Assembly: GCA_964389365.1 (NCBI GenBank)
Contig: CAYMDO010000009.1
Coordinates: 1-64,000, forward strand
Source: UBA993 sp964389365
GTDB lineage: Bacteria > Bacillota > Dethiobacteria > DTU022
Direction: 5' to 3'
Length of the DNA: 64,000 nt
Within the stretch, counting starts at the first letter, position 1. Every line of letters starts with the position of its first letter. Both the position numbers and the translations under genes were made by a program. Of this stretch, positions 52,570-61,879 are shown in pieces. The notes under the pieces are model-generated. The model ran no database searches and had not been told where the DNA came from. It was given only the letters and a program-made list of their open reading frames with translations.

Positions 52570-54260
52570 TGGAAGTCACCCCCGGTGATTATTTGATTGA
52601 TCGGGTGGTTTGGTGCCACCATCGGGAAAACATTTTCCTCCGGATTGACCAAACAGTCGATCAAAACCGGGCCCTTCGTCCTGAAAGCTTCTTCGAACGC
52701 CCGTGTTGCTTCTGCTTCTGTAGCCACCCGTACAGCCCTCAACCCGTAAGCTTCCGCAACCTTGACAAAATCCGGGCTTTCGGCCAGCATCGTATGAGAG
52801 TAACGCTTTTCGTAGAAGAACTCCTGCCACTGCCGGACCATACCCAGGGAACCGTTATTGATCAAAGCGATAGTCAGATCAAAGTTATGGTTGACCACGG
52901 TGGCCAACTCCTGAATATTCATCTGAAAACTGCCATCACCGGTGATGCAGATCACCCGCCGACCGGGAGCTGCAAGTCGGGCGCCGATTGCGGCAGGAAA
53001 ACCGTAGCCCATAGTTCCCAGTCCACCGGAAGTTAAAAATCTTTTCGGGCCACGAATAATAAAATGCTGGGCCGTCCACATCTGGTGCTGCCCCACGTCA
53101 GTAGCGACGATGGCATCAGGTTCGGCAAGCCGGCTGAGTTCCCTGATCACAAATTGCGGCAACAGGCTGCTTTTTGCATTCCTGGAACCGGTCGATGTCG
53201 GGTATTTTGCCTGCCAGTTTTCAATCTGTTTCAGCCATTTGACGGTATTGCCGGGCTTTAATTTGCGAAGCAGATCCTCCAAAACCAGGCGCGCGTCACC
53301 GACTATCGGTATATCAATATTGACGTTTTTGCCGATTTCGGCCGGATCGATATCAATGTGAATGATCCTCGCCTTTTCGGCAAAGCTTTCAAGTTTGCCT
53401 GTAACCCGGTCATCAAATCGCACCCCTGCAGCGATGATCAAATCGGTTTCAGTCAGGGCATAGTTTGCGGTTACGCTGCCATGCATACCGGGCATCCCGA
53501 GGAAAAGGTTGCTGTCGCCCGGAAAGGCGCCGAGCCCCATCAACGAAAGGATAACCGGAATTCTAGCTTTTTCGGCCAGCTCTCCCAAGGCCTGGTCCGC
53601 GCAGGACCTGATCAGCCCGCCTCCCCCAAAGATCACCGGTTTTCGCGCATCGCGAATCGCCTTGACCGCCCGGTTAATCTGGCCAGCGTGCCCGGAATAG
53701 GTTGGATTGTAGCCGGCAACATGACACTTCTGGTTATATTCAAAAGAAGCTTCCTCATCGAAAATATCTTTTGGAATATCGATCAGCACCGGGCCCTGCC
53801 TCCCGGTAGAAGCAATATAAAAGGCCTCGCTTAAGACAGAAGGCAGTTCTTTAATATTTTTTACGAGGTAATTATGCTTGGTAATCGGCAGGGTAATCCC
53901 AGTAATGTCAGCTTCCTGGAAAGCATCGGTACCGATAAACCGGCTTGCCACCTGACCGGTGATCAATACAAGAGGGACTGAATCCATGTAGGCATTGGCT
54001 ATCCCGGTGACCAGGTTGGTCGCACCCGGCCCCGAGGTTGCAAAAACCACCCCCGGCTTGCCGGTTACCCTCGCATAACCGTCAGCCGCGTGCACAGCCG
54101 CCTGTTCGTGCCTAACAAGAAGGTGTTTCAAAGATAAGTCATAAAGCTGGTTATAAAGTGGGAGAACTGCCCCTCCAGGAAAACCGAAGATCTGGTCGAC
54201 CCCTTCAATTTCCAGGGCCTTCATGATCATCGCCGCGCCTTTGACCATTTTTTCCTTCAT
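52566..54260 (-). CDS. ilvB: Acetolactate synthase large (catalytic) subunit
   Basis: The 564-residue thiamine diphosphate enzyme shows FGFPGGAVLPLYN, the catalytic Glu in VRHEQAAVHAADGYAR, FAD-site sequence in the middle domain (GLGAFPGDSNLFLGMPGMHG), and the TPP motif TGDGSFQMNIQELATVVNHN. It condenses pyruvate to acetolactate, or pyruvate and 2-ketobutyrate to acetohydroxybutyrate. ATG 54260 is chosen; a GTG three codons upstream overlaps the AAGGGTG ribosome site. Confidence 0.95.
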   Translation of the reverse strand: MKEKMVKGAAMIMKALEIEGVDQIFGFPGGAVLPLYNQLYDLSLKHLLVRHEQAAVHAADGYARVTGKPGVVFATSGPGATNLVTGIANAYMDSVPLVLITGQVASRFIGTDAFQEADITGITLPITKHNYLVKNIKELPSVLSEAFYIASTGRQGPVLIDIPKDIFDEEASFEYNQKCHVAGYNPTYSGHAGQINRAVKAIRDARKPVIFGGGGLIRSCADQALGELAEKARIPVILSLMGLGAFPGDSNLFLGMPGMHGSVTANYALTETDLIIAAGVRFDDRVTGKLESFAEKARIIHIDIDPAEIGKNVNIDIPIVGDARLVLEDLLRKLKPGNTVKWLKQIENWQAKYPTSTGSRNAKSSLLPQFVIRELSRLAEPDAIVATDVGQHQMWTAQHFIIRGPKRFLTSGGLGTMGYGFPAAIGARLAAPGRRVICITGDGSFQMNIQELATVVNHNFDLTIALINNGSLGMVRQWQEFFYEKRYSHTMLAESPDFVKVAEAYGLRAVRVATEAEATRAFEEAFRTKGPVLIDCLVNPEENVFPMVAPNHPINQIITGGDFQ

Positions 54261-54285
54261 ATTATTCACCCTTCATTTCAACAAC

Positions 54286-55947
54286 TTAGCGATCCAGTAC
54301 CGCGCCTGAAGCCGCCGAAGAAACCAAAGCGGCGTAACGCTTCATGTAGCCGTGTGCAATTTTTGGTGCAGGTTTTATCAGCGCCTTCAGGCGTTGTTCG
54401 AGTTCTTCTTGCACCACCAGCAGATCAAGCCTGCGATTCGGAATATCAATGGCAATACGGTCTCCCTCTTCCACTAGGGCAATTGGCCCGCCGGCTGCCG
54501 CCTCGGGGGAAATATGGCCGATCGAAGCGCCACGGGTAGCCCCTGAAAAACGGCCGTCAGTAATCAGCGCTACTTCTTCATCCAGGCCCATTCCGGCCAG
54601 TGCCGCAGTGGGGGCCAGCATTTCACGCATCCCGGGCCCCCCACGCGGGCCCTCATAGCGGATTACCACGACGCTGCCGGGTTTAACTGAGCCGCGGCCG
54701 ATAGCTTCGACCGCCGCATCCTCGCTGTCAAAAACCCTTGCCGTTCCTTCAAAACGCTGCATTTTCCCGGAAACAGCTCCCTGCTTGACCACGCCGCCAT
54801 CAGGGGCCAGATTGCCGAACATAACAGCTAGGCCGCCTTTACTGCGATACGGTTCTTTTACCGTGCGGATTACCTGACAGTCATTTATAGACTGGTTGGC
54901 TAAGTTCTCCGCCACCGTCCTGCCGGTAACGGTAATCAGTTCACCGTCGAGCAGCTTTGCATCTAAAAGCTCTTTCATTACCGCGCCGACCCCTCCGGCT
55001 CGGTGCAGGTCTTCAATCCGGTCCGGCCCGGCCGGGCTTAAAAGGCAAAGCTGCGGCGTATTTGCGCTGATCTCGTTAATACGGTTAAGATCAAGCCGGT
55101 AACCTCTCTCGTGGGCAATAGCCGTTAAGTGCAGCAGGGTGTTGGTGGAACAGCCCAAGGCCATATCCACTGCAAGGGCGTTTTCAAATGCTTTTTGGGT
55201 CATAATCTGCCCGGCAGTTGTCTTACTGCGCACCAAATCCATTATTTTTATCCCGGCTTCCTTGGCCAGGATCAGCCTCTCGGCACTAACTGCCGGAATT
55301 GTCCCGTTGCCGGGCAAAGCCAGGCCGAGCGCTTCGGCCATGCAATTCATTGAGTTTGCCGTAAACATCCCGGCACAGGAGCCGCAGCCGGGACAGGCTT
55401 TTGCTTCAATATCTGCCAAATCGGCTTCAGTAATCCGGCCGGCTTTTAATGCGCCGACAGCTTCAAAAACTGTACTTAAATCTATCTTCTGGCCCTGACG
55501 CAGGCCGGCCAGCATCGGCCCCCCGGAAACCAGGACTGCGGGCAGGTCGAGCCTTGCTGCAGCCATCATCATCCCCGGCGTTATTTTGTCGCAGTTGGAA
55601 ATCAGGACAAGGGCATCAAAACAATGAGCTTCGGCCATCAATTCCACGCTGTCGGCCACCACTTCCCGGCTGGCCAGCGAATAGTGCATACCGGCGTGAT
55701 TCATGGCTATCCCGTCACAGATACCGATTGTTGCAAACTCGATCGGTGTCCCGCCGTTTATCCGCACGCCCGCTTTAACAGCCTCGGCGATCTGCCTCAG
55801 CTGTGTATGCCCTGGAACAATTTCATTTGCCGAGTTAACAATGCCAATTAAAGGCCGCTCCAGCTCGGCGGGGTGAAAACCGGAAGCCTTGAACAGCGAA
55901 CGATGCGGAGCGCGGTCGGCTCCTCGTAAAACTTTATGGCTGCGCAT
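54286..55947 (-). CDS. ilvD: Dihydroxy-acid dehydratase
   Basis: The 553-residue iron-sulfur dehydratase shows NCDKITPGMMMAAARLD, ACPGCGSCAGMFTANSMN, ALGCSTNTLLHLTAIAHE and TDGRFSGATRGASIGHISPEA. It forms the 2-keto acids of valine and isoleucine. ATG 55947 follows GAGGAGG; the upstream in-frame ATG lies just before that site. It is 25 bases upstream of ilvB in the operon. Confidence 0.95.
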   Translation of the reverse strand: MRSHKVLRGADRAPHRSLFKASGFHPAELERPLIGIVNSANEIVPGHTQLRQIAEAVKAGVRINGGTPIEFATIGICDGIAMNHAGMHYSLASREVVADSVELMAEAHCFDALVLISNCDKITPGMMMAAARLDLPAVLVSGGPMLAGLRQGQKIDLSTVFEAVGALKAGRITEADLADIEAKACPGCGSCAGMFTANSMNCMAEALGLALPGNGTIPAVSAERLILAKEAGIKIMDLVRSKTTAGQIMTQKAFENALAVDMALGCSTNTLLHLTAIAHERGYRLDLNRINEISANTPQLCLLSPAGPDRIEDLHRAGGVGAVMKELLDAKLLDGELITVTGRTVAENLANQSINDCQVIRTVKEPYRSKGGLAVMFGNLAPDGGVVKQGAVSGKMQRFEGTARVFDSEDAAVEAIGRGSVKPGSVVVIRYEGPRGGPGMREMLAPTAALAGMGLDEEVALITDGRFSGATRGASIGHISPEAAAGGPIALVEEGDRIAIDIPNRRLDLLVVQEELEQRLKALIKPAPKIAHGYMKRYAALVSSAASGAVLDR

Positions 55948-55995
55948 AACAAACCTCCTCATCCAAACCCGACAGGTTCGGTTATTTAATAACTG

Positions 55996-56871
55996 CTAAT
56001 TTAGCGGAGTCCCCTCGCGCCGGGTCAGTTCCCTGAACAGCTTAATCAACCGCCTGGTGATCGGCCCCGGTTTACCGCTGCCAATCAACCGCTGGTCAAC
56101 GTCGATCACCGGGATCACTTCGGCGGCAGTTCCGGTAAGGAAACATTCTTCAGATACATACAGGTCATGACGGGTAAACGGCACCTCTCTTAAAGGAATC
56201 CCTTCCCCGGCGGCCAGTTCGATGATTGCCGCGCGGGTAATCCCTTCCAGGATCCCGAGATAGGCGGGCGGAGTCAGCAGCTCTCCACGGCGATAAATAA
56301 ATATATTATCACCTGTGCCTTCGCAAACGTAGCCCTGGTTGGTCAGCATCAGTGCTTCGAGTACCCCGGCCCTGTTGGCTTCGATCTTGGCATGAATATT
56401 ATTGAGGTAGTTAAGGGATTTGATCTTCGGTTCCAGGGCTTCAGCGATATTCTGGCGGGTTGCCACCGTGATCACTTCCAGCCCTTTTTCGTAAAGCTCC
56501 TCCGGGTAAAGGGTAATCTTGTCTGCAATGATAAATACCTGGGCCTGCTTGCACTTGCGCGGGTCCATTCCCAAATCTCCGACACCCCTGGTCACCACCA
56601 AGCGAATATAGGCATCGCGCAGTTTGTTGGCATTAACCGTATCAACAACCGCTTTTATCATCTCTTCCCGGCTCAGGGGGATTGCCAGCATAATCGAATG
56701 GGCTGACTCGTACAGCCTCCTGACGTGCTCTACCAGCCGGAATACCCTTCCGCTATAAGCCCTTATTCCTTCAAAAACCCCGTCTCCGTAAAGTAATCCG
56801 TGATCAAAAACTGAGATTACAGCCTCTTCATCCGGAACTATTTTGCCATTCAGGTAAATTAACCTGCCCAC
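55996..56871 (-). CDS. ilvE: Branched-chain amino acid aminotransferase
   Basis: The 291-residue fold type IV PLP enzyme has the N-terminal FDHGLLYGDGVFEGIRAYSG, the Schiff-base Lys in PKIKSLNYLNNIHAK, and the phosphate site GYVCEGTGDNIFI and GITRAAIIELA, with FLTGTAAEVIPV. It catalyses the last step of valine, leucine and isoleucine synthesis. The start is GTG 56871 after AAAGGGGTGA. It is the first gene after the T-box leader. Confidence 0.94.
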   Translation of the reverse strand: MGRLIYLNGKIVPDEEAVISVFDHGLLYGDGVFEGIRAYSGRVFRLVEHVRRLYESAHSIMLAIPLSREEMIKAVVDTVNANKLRDAYIRLVVTRGVGDLGMDPRKCKQAQVFIIADKITLYPEELYEKGLEVITVATRQNIAEALEPKIKSLNYLNNIHAKIEANRAGVLEALMLTNQGYVCEGTGDNIFIYRRGELLTPPAYLGILEGITRAAIIELAAGEGIPLREVPFTRHDLYVSEECFLTGTAAEVIPVIDVDQRLIGSGKPGPITRRLIKLFRELTRREGTPLN

Positions 56872-56904
56872 AAAATATCACCCCTTTACAAAAGGTATTT
56901 AATA

Positions 56905-57139
56905 GTATAAAAATACCCCTCGCCCAAAGGGGCGAAGGGAATTCCTCCGCGGTACCACCCTTTTTACTGCTCTCTGTCAGCAAAGAGATAGTGCACTCTA
57001 CGATTTTGATAACGGTATCAACCCGGCCCGGTTTACTCAGCATTTCAACAGGACAGCTCCGGACCGACCTTCAGTACCTGGCTTTACCGGTTTTCAGCTG
57101 CCCCGGCTCTCTGCAAAAGCTGGTTGCTTACTCCTGTCC
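56905..57139 (-). promoter_or_regulatory. T-box leader of the ilv-leu operon
   Basis: On the minus strand the leader contains the stem I base GGACAG (57139-57134) paired with CTGTCC (57056-57051), the AGAGAG bulge region (57114-57105), and the invariant T-box AGGGTGGTACCGCGG (56961-56947). A terminator hairpin (56939-56916) follows, with a T run (56913-56909), just ahead of ilvE. Uncharged tRNA binding would switch from terminator to antiterminator. The specifier lies in CTGAAGGTCGGTCC (57074-57061); GTC (valine) is my best reading, with GGT in the neighbouring register as an alternative. Confidence 0.93.
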
Positions 57140-57263
57140 TTCATGGCCATTGCTTTAAAGATTGATTATAATTATAGCTTCACAGCCCTTTGGTGTCAAC
57201 CGATAGCAGGCATTTTTAACAATATGCTCCGCAACCCTAAAATTGCCTTGACCGATAAGTTAG

Positions 57264-58766
57264 CTAGACCGGGTAGCCTGAATAGTCGTCATCTCCGGAG
57301 AGCAGCCGCTCGTCAATGTCATATAGGTTCTCCGGTTGCAGTTCCCCGGAATGAGCGCCCATTGGCCTGGCGATATTTACCGCCCTGCCGTCCCTGCAGC
57401 TGCTGGTCAGCTCGAGCGGGGGCAGTTCCCCGCTCCGCCTTTTAAAGAATTCGAGGGCCACATTGGGGAAGATAACATAAGAAAGAAGATCTTCTTCCTG
57501 TTCCAGGTATGGTTGAATTTCACGGCGGGCTTCCTCGAGCTGGGGTGGCAGCTGATCAGCCGGCCTGCCCCTGATCGGCTCTTCACCTTTCAGCACCTTT
57601 GCCAGCAGGTCAGCATTAATCGCTCCTGGAGGCCGGCCATACAGGCCGCGCAGGTAATTTTTTATTTCAGTCGATACCATCTTGTAACGTTCTCCGGTTA
57701 AAACGTTAACTACCGCCTGGGTGCCGACTATCTGGCTGCTGGGGGTAACGAGCGGTGGGCAGCCAAGATCTTCCCGGACCCGGGGCACCTCTTCTAGAAC
57801 ATCCTGCAACAGGTGAGTCGCCTTCTGTTCGGCAAGCTGTGAGGCAAGGTTGGAGATCATTCCTCCGGGTATCTGGTAACTGAGAACATTGGTATCAACC
57901 CCCAACACTTCCCGGGGGATATCATAGCTGCAGCTGATCTCTTTAAAATGCTCACTGATTTTTGACAGCAGCTGCAGATCGAGGCCGGTATCAAAAGCTG
58001 TGCCTTTCAATGCTGCAACAAGGCTGTCCGTAGCCGGTTGGCTAGCACCCATCGCCAGGGCGGCATTGGCCGTATCGACTACATCAACTCCGGCTTCGAC
58101 AGCTTTCAGGTAAGCCATCGATGCCATGCCGCTGGTGTAGTGACAGTGAAGCTGTACCGGAAGACCCACATCGTCCTTCAGGCGACTGACAAGATCAAAT
58201 GCATCATAGGGGGCAATCAGGCCGGCCATGTCCTTAATACAAACCGAATCGGCACCCAGCGCTTTCAGTTCATGCCCCACTTTCACGAAGTAGTCATTGC
58301 TGTGGAAGGGACTGATCGTATAACTGATCGTCCCCTGAGCATGGGCCCCTTCCCGCTTGGTAAAATGGATGGCCTGCTCCAGATTGCGCAGGTCATTTAA
58401 AGCATCAAAGATACGGATAATGTCGATACCGTTGGCAACTGCCTTTTTTACAAACTCTTCCAGCACATCGTCCGGGTAGTGGCGGTAACCTACAATGTTC
58501 TGCCCGCGCAGCAGCATCTGCAGTTTGGTTTTTCTAAACCCTTTACGCAACTGCCGCAGCCGCTCCCAGGGATCTTCATCGAGGAAGCGCATACATGCAT
58601 CAAAAGTCGCCCCGCCCCATACTTCAAGGGAATGGTAACCGACCTGATCCATTAGCTCGACCACCGGAAGCATTTCGATCAGCCTCATCCTGGTTGCCAG
58701 CAGCGACTGGTGGGCATCACGCAAAGAAGTATCGGTAATCCCAACTTTTCTCTTCTTCGGCATCAT
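57264..58766 (-). CDS. Pyruvate/oxaloacetate carboxyltransferase subunit (PycB/OadA type) without biotin domain
   Basis: The 500-residue protein has the carboxyltransferase barrel (GITDTSLRDAHQSLLATRMR, LEVWGGATFDACMRFL, SVCIKDMAGLIAPYDA with the carbamylated-Lys site, LHCHYTSGMASMAYL). The conserved PYC_OADA domain follows (YQIPGGMISNLASQL, VTPSSQIVGTQAVVNV). The C-terminus ends soon after and has no biotinyl-lysine motif, so a separate biotin carrier is needed. ATG 58766 follows AAGGAGAAG. It lies 16 bases after gyrA. Whether it serves pyruvate carboxylase, oxaloacetate decarboxylase or methylmalonyl transcarboxylase cannot be told. Confidence 0.88.
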   Translation of the reverse strand: MMPKKRKVGITDTSLRDAHQSLLATRMRLIEMLPVVELMDQVGYHSLEVWGGATFDACMRFLDEDPWERLRQLRKGFRKTKLQMLLRGQNIVGYRHYPDDVLEEFVKKAVANGIDIIRIFDALNDLRNLEQAIHFTKREGAHAQGTISYTISPFHSNDYFVKVGHELKALGADSVCIKDMAGLIAPYDAFDLVSRLKDDVGLPVQLHCHYTSGMASMAYLKAVEAGVDVVDTANAALAMGASQPATDSLVAALKGTAFDTGLDLQLLSKISEHFKEISCSYDIPREVLGVDTNVLSYQIPGGMISNLASQLAEQKATHLLQDVLEEVPRVREDLGCPPLVTPSSQIVGTQAVVNVLTGERYKMVSTEIKNYLRGLYGRPPGAINADLLAKVLKGEEPIRGRPADQLPPQLEEARREIQPYLEQEEDLLSYVIFPNVALEFFKRRSGELPPLELTSSCRDGRAVNIARPMGAHSGELQPENLYDIDERLLSGDDDYSGYPV

Positions 58767-58782
58767 CCGAACTTCTCCTTTC

Positions 58783-61212
58783 TTAACCCTGCTCAGCGTC
58801 AAGGCCTACCAAGTTTACAACCCGGTCATTTTCATCCAACCTGATCAGGGTTACGCCGCGGGCATAGCGTCCCATCAGTGAAACCTGCTCAATGGGCTGC
58901 CGGTTAACAACACCGTTCGCAGTTACAATTATAAATTCTTCAAAAGATCTTTTCAGCACGATAAAGATCGAGAGCGGCCCGCTCTGCGGGGTTGTTTTTA
59001 TGCCGATCATTCCTTTGCCGCCGCGGCGGTGCAGGGCAAATTCACCGGCTGCCACCCTTTTGCCAAACCCGTTTTCTGAAGCCAGCAGCAGCTGGTGTTC
59101 CGCTGTTACGAGATCCGCGCCAACCACCCGGTCTTGAGCGCCAAGGGAGACCGCTTTAACGCCCCTGGCCGTCCTGCCCATCGACCTCACTTGCCCTTCC
59201 GGAAAACGGACGAATAGTCCGGCGGTTGTCCCGACAATAACTTCCTTTTTACCGTCGGTGAGCTTTACGGCAATCAGATCGTCATCCTCCAGCAGGGTTA
59301 AGGCATTCAGCCCTGTTTTGCGTGTATTTTTATAGTCCGATAGGGGGGTCTTCTTAATCAGGCCCCGTGCCGTTACCATCAGCAGGAACCGGTCTTCAAT
59401 AAATTCGGAAATCGAGAGCGTTGCCGTAATATACTCTTTTTCATCAAGCGACAACAAGTTCACCAAAGCCGTCCCACGCGACTGCCGGCCCGATTCAGGC
59501 ACTTCATATGTCTGAAGCAGGTAAACTTTACCACGGTTGCTGAAACAAAGCAGCTTATCATGGGTGGAGGCTACCAGGCACTGTGCGACGACATCATTTT
59601 CGCGTGTTTGAATGCCCTTTACGCCCCGTCCTCCACGGTGCTGGCTGTGGTAAGTGGTTAGCGGCAAACGTTTAATATAACCGCGGTCGGTAAGGGTGAT
59701 CACCACATCTTCCTGCAAGATCAGATCGGTCAGCGCCGTTTCACCCTCGTCGGCAACTATCTGGGTGCGCCGCCGGTCCCCGTGCTTATCCCGGATCTCC
59801 GTCAATTCATCGGCAATGATCTGCAGTACCAGGGATTCACTTTCAAGCACCTTTTTTAAATAGGCAATTTTCTCCAGCAACTGCCCGCGTTCTTCCACCA
59901 ATTTTGATATTTCCAGCCGGGTAAGGCGCTGAAGGCGCATGTCGAGAATAGCCTGGGCCTGCTTTTCCGAAAGGGCCAGCAGATCCATCAACCCGGTACG
60001 GGCAGCCTGGACATCCTGCGAAGCCCGGATCAGGGTTATCACCTCTTCCAGCCGATCAAGGGCTGTAAGCAGCCCTTCAACTATATGCATCCGCTCTTCC
60101 GCCCGTTTTAAATCAAACTGGGAACGGCGCCGGATAATCTCTTTCTGGTGCTCAAGGTAATAGGCCAATATCTGCTTTAAATTCAAAACCCGCGGCTGAC
60201 CGTCTACCAGGGCCAGCATGATAATCCCAAATGTCTGCTGAAGAGGGGTAAATTTATAAAGCTGGTTGATTATTACCTGTGATTGGAAATCGCGCTTAAC
60301 TTCCATCACAATCCGCACCCCGGAACGGTCCGACTCATCGCGCAGATCGGTGATGCCTTCAATTTTCCGTTCCTTTACCAGTTCGGCAATTTTTTCAACC
60401 AGGCGCGCCTTGTTTTGCTGATAGGGCATCTCGGTTATAACAATTTGTTCCCGGTTTTTATCCCGCTCTTCAACATGAACCAGACCGCGAACCTTGACAA
60501 TGCCCCGTCCAGTCTGGTAGGCAGCGATGATTCCCTCGTGGCCGACGATCTGGCCGCCGGTAGGAAAGTCAGGGCCCTGGATATGGCGCATAATGTCACG
60601 CACCGAGGCATCCGGGCGAACAATGATGAATTTGATAGCATCGATCAGTTCGCCAAGGTTGTGCGGAGGGATATTGGTAGCCATCCCGACAGCAATCCCG
60701 GAAGACCCGTTAGCCAGAAGATTCGGGAAACGGGAAGGCAAAACAACAGGCTCCTCCAGGCTCTCGTCAAAGTTGGGCCTGAAATCAACAGTCTCTTTTT
60801 GCAAATCGGTCAGCAGCTCACCGGCAATAGGTGAGAGCCTTGCCTCAGTGTAACGCATTGCTGCCGCCGAGTCCCCGTCAAGGGAACCGAAGTTTCCGTG
60901 CCCGTCAACCAGGGGGTAACGGGTAGAAAAATCCTGGGCCATCCGCACCAGGGTGTCATAAAGGGCAACATCGCCGTGGGGATGGTATTTGCCAAGCACT
61001 TCACCGACAATACGGGCTGCCTTGCGGTGTGGCTTGTCATGAGTGGAACCCATTTCGGACATGGCATACAGAATCCGCCGGTGCACCGGTTTAAGGCCAT
61101 CGCGCACATCAGGCAGGGCCCGGCTGACAATAACACTCATGGCGTAATCGAGGAACGAAACTTTCACCTCGTCATAAATATTAACCGGTACTACGCTGTC
61201 CCTGTGGGCCAT
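58783..61212 (-). CDS. gyrA: DNA gyrase subunit A
   Basis: The 809-residue protein has the type IIA breakage-reunion domain with catalytic Tyr121 (AMRYTEARL), the quinolone-determining region KYHPHGDVALYDTLVRMAQ, and six C-terminal beta-propeller repeats that wrap DNA (GRGVKGIQTRENDVV, ARGLIKKTPLSDYKN, GRTARGVKAVSLGAQD), including a GyrA-box-like QHRGGRGVKG. Val82 occupies the position equivalent to E. coli Ser83. The start follows AAAGGAG. With gyrB 668 bases away it suggests origin-proximal location. Confidence 0.95.
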   Translation of the reverse strand: MAHRDSVVPVNIYDEVKVSFLDYAMSVIVSRALPDVRDGLKPVHRRILYAMSEMGSTHDKPHRKAARIVGEVLGKYHPHGDVALYDTLVRMAQDFSTRYPLVDGHGNFGSLDGDSAAAMRYTEARLSPIAGELLTDLQKETVDFRPNFDESLEEPVVLPSRFPNLLANGSSGIAVGMATNIPPHNLGELIDAIKFIIVRPDASVRDIMRHIQGPDFPTGGQIVGHEGIIAAYQTGRGIVKVRGLVHVEERDKNREQIVITEMPYQQNKARLVEKIAELVKERKIEGITDLRDESDRSGVRIVMEVKRDFQSQVIINQLYKFTPLQQTFGIIMLALVDGQPRVLNLKQILAYYLEHQKEIIRRRSQFDLKRAEERMHIVEGLLTALDRLEEVITLIRASQDVQAARTGLMDLLALSEKQAQAILDMRLQRLTRLEISKLVEERGQLLEKIAYLKKVLESESLVLQIIADELTEIRDKHGDRRRTQIVADEGETALTDLILQEDVVITLTDRGYIKRLPLTTYHSQHRGGRGVKGIQTRENDVVAQCLVASTHDKLLCFSNRGKVYLLQTYEVPESGRQSRGTALVNLLSLDEKEYITATLSISEFIEDRFLLMVTARGLIKKTPLSDYKNTRKTGLNALTLLEDDDLIAVKLTDGKKEVIVGTTAGLFVRFPEGQVRSMGRTARGVKAVSLGAQDRVVGADLVTAEHQLLLASENGFGKRVAAGEFALHRRGGKGMIGIKTTPQSGPLSIFIVLKRSFEEFIIVTANGVVNRQPIEQVSLMGRYARGVTLIRLDENDRVVNLVGLDAEQG

Positions 61213-61344
61213 CTTTTCTCCTTTACACGGCTCTGAAGTAAATCATTTTTCTATCATTCAAGTAAGTTTATCATGAAGAAGCAACCGGCGAAACGCCCTG
61301 ATCGCCTGTAAACAAATGCCGCAGGGCTTACCCGGCTCCGATTC

Positions 61345-61863
61345 TCAGCTCTTCTTTTTACGGGCTTGTTTTTTTTCTACTTTATGTTTTAAGACCTGTT
61401 CGACATCTTTTTTTGAGCCCGGCACCATTTGCCACGACTCTGAGCGTTTTCGTTTTCCGCGCTGAATGGCGATCGTCAGTACATCCTTTGTCCAGCGGTA
61501 GGATTCCACTTCAGCCCAAACCCAAAACCCGCGTGCCGTTGATATACCCTTCTCGCGAAAAGAAGGGCGTTCGATCTCCCTCGCTATTACCACCAGAAGC
61601 AGCGCCACGTAAAAGAAAACGTAGGTATACGGGCCCAGCAGCATCGGATCATCCGGAAACCGGTTTCTCATCTCAAAACGCACCAACAGGTAGGATGTAC
61701 CGGCAAGAATCAGGATCAATATAAGGGAATCGGCATGAAACCGGCTGAGAAGCACCCGGTTCAGCTTTATCACCACCGGGCCCAGCTTACGATGCCGGTA
61801 ATACAGATAGCCAAACACAATCATAAAAAGAACAAAATATGGAAATATCAGCCTAAGCAGCAT
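61345..61863 (-). CDS. Small membrane protein between gyrB and gyrA, function unknown
   Basis: The 172-residue protein has three hydrophobic segments: near the N-terminus (LIFPYFVLFMIVFGYLYY), the middle (ADSLILILILAGTSYLLV), and YVFFYVALLLVVIA. A soluble C-terminal region follows (STARGFWVWAEVESYRW, then KDVLTIAIQRG) with a PH-like beta pattern and a Lys-rich tail (KKQARKKKS). It resembles DUF5673-type membrane proteins from memory. ATG 61863 follows GGAGGG; a longer reading overlaps gyrB. Spacing to gyrB is 16 bases, so it is probably co-transcribed. Confidence 0.75.
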   Translation of the reverse strand: MLLRLIFPYFVLFMIVFGYLYYRHRKLGPVVIKLNRVLLSRFHADSLILILILAGTSYLLVRFEMRNRFPDDPMLLGPYTYVFFYVALLLVVIAREIERPSFREKGISTARGFWVWAEVESYRWTKDVLTIAIQRGKRKRSESWQMVPGSKKDVEQVLKHKVEKKQARKKKS

Positions 61864-61879
61864 ATTTGAAACCCTCCAG

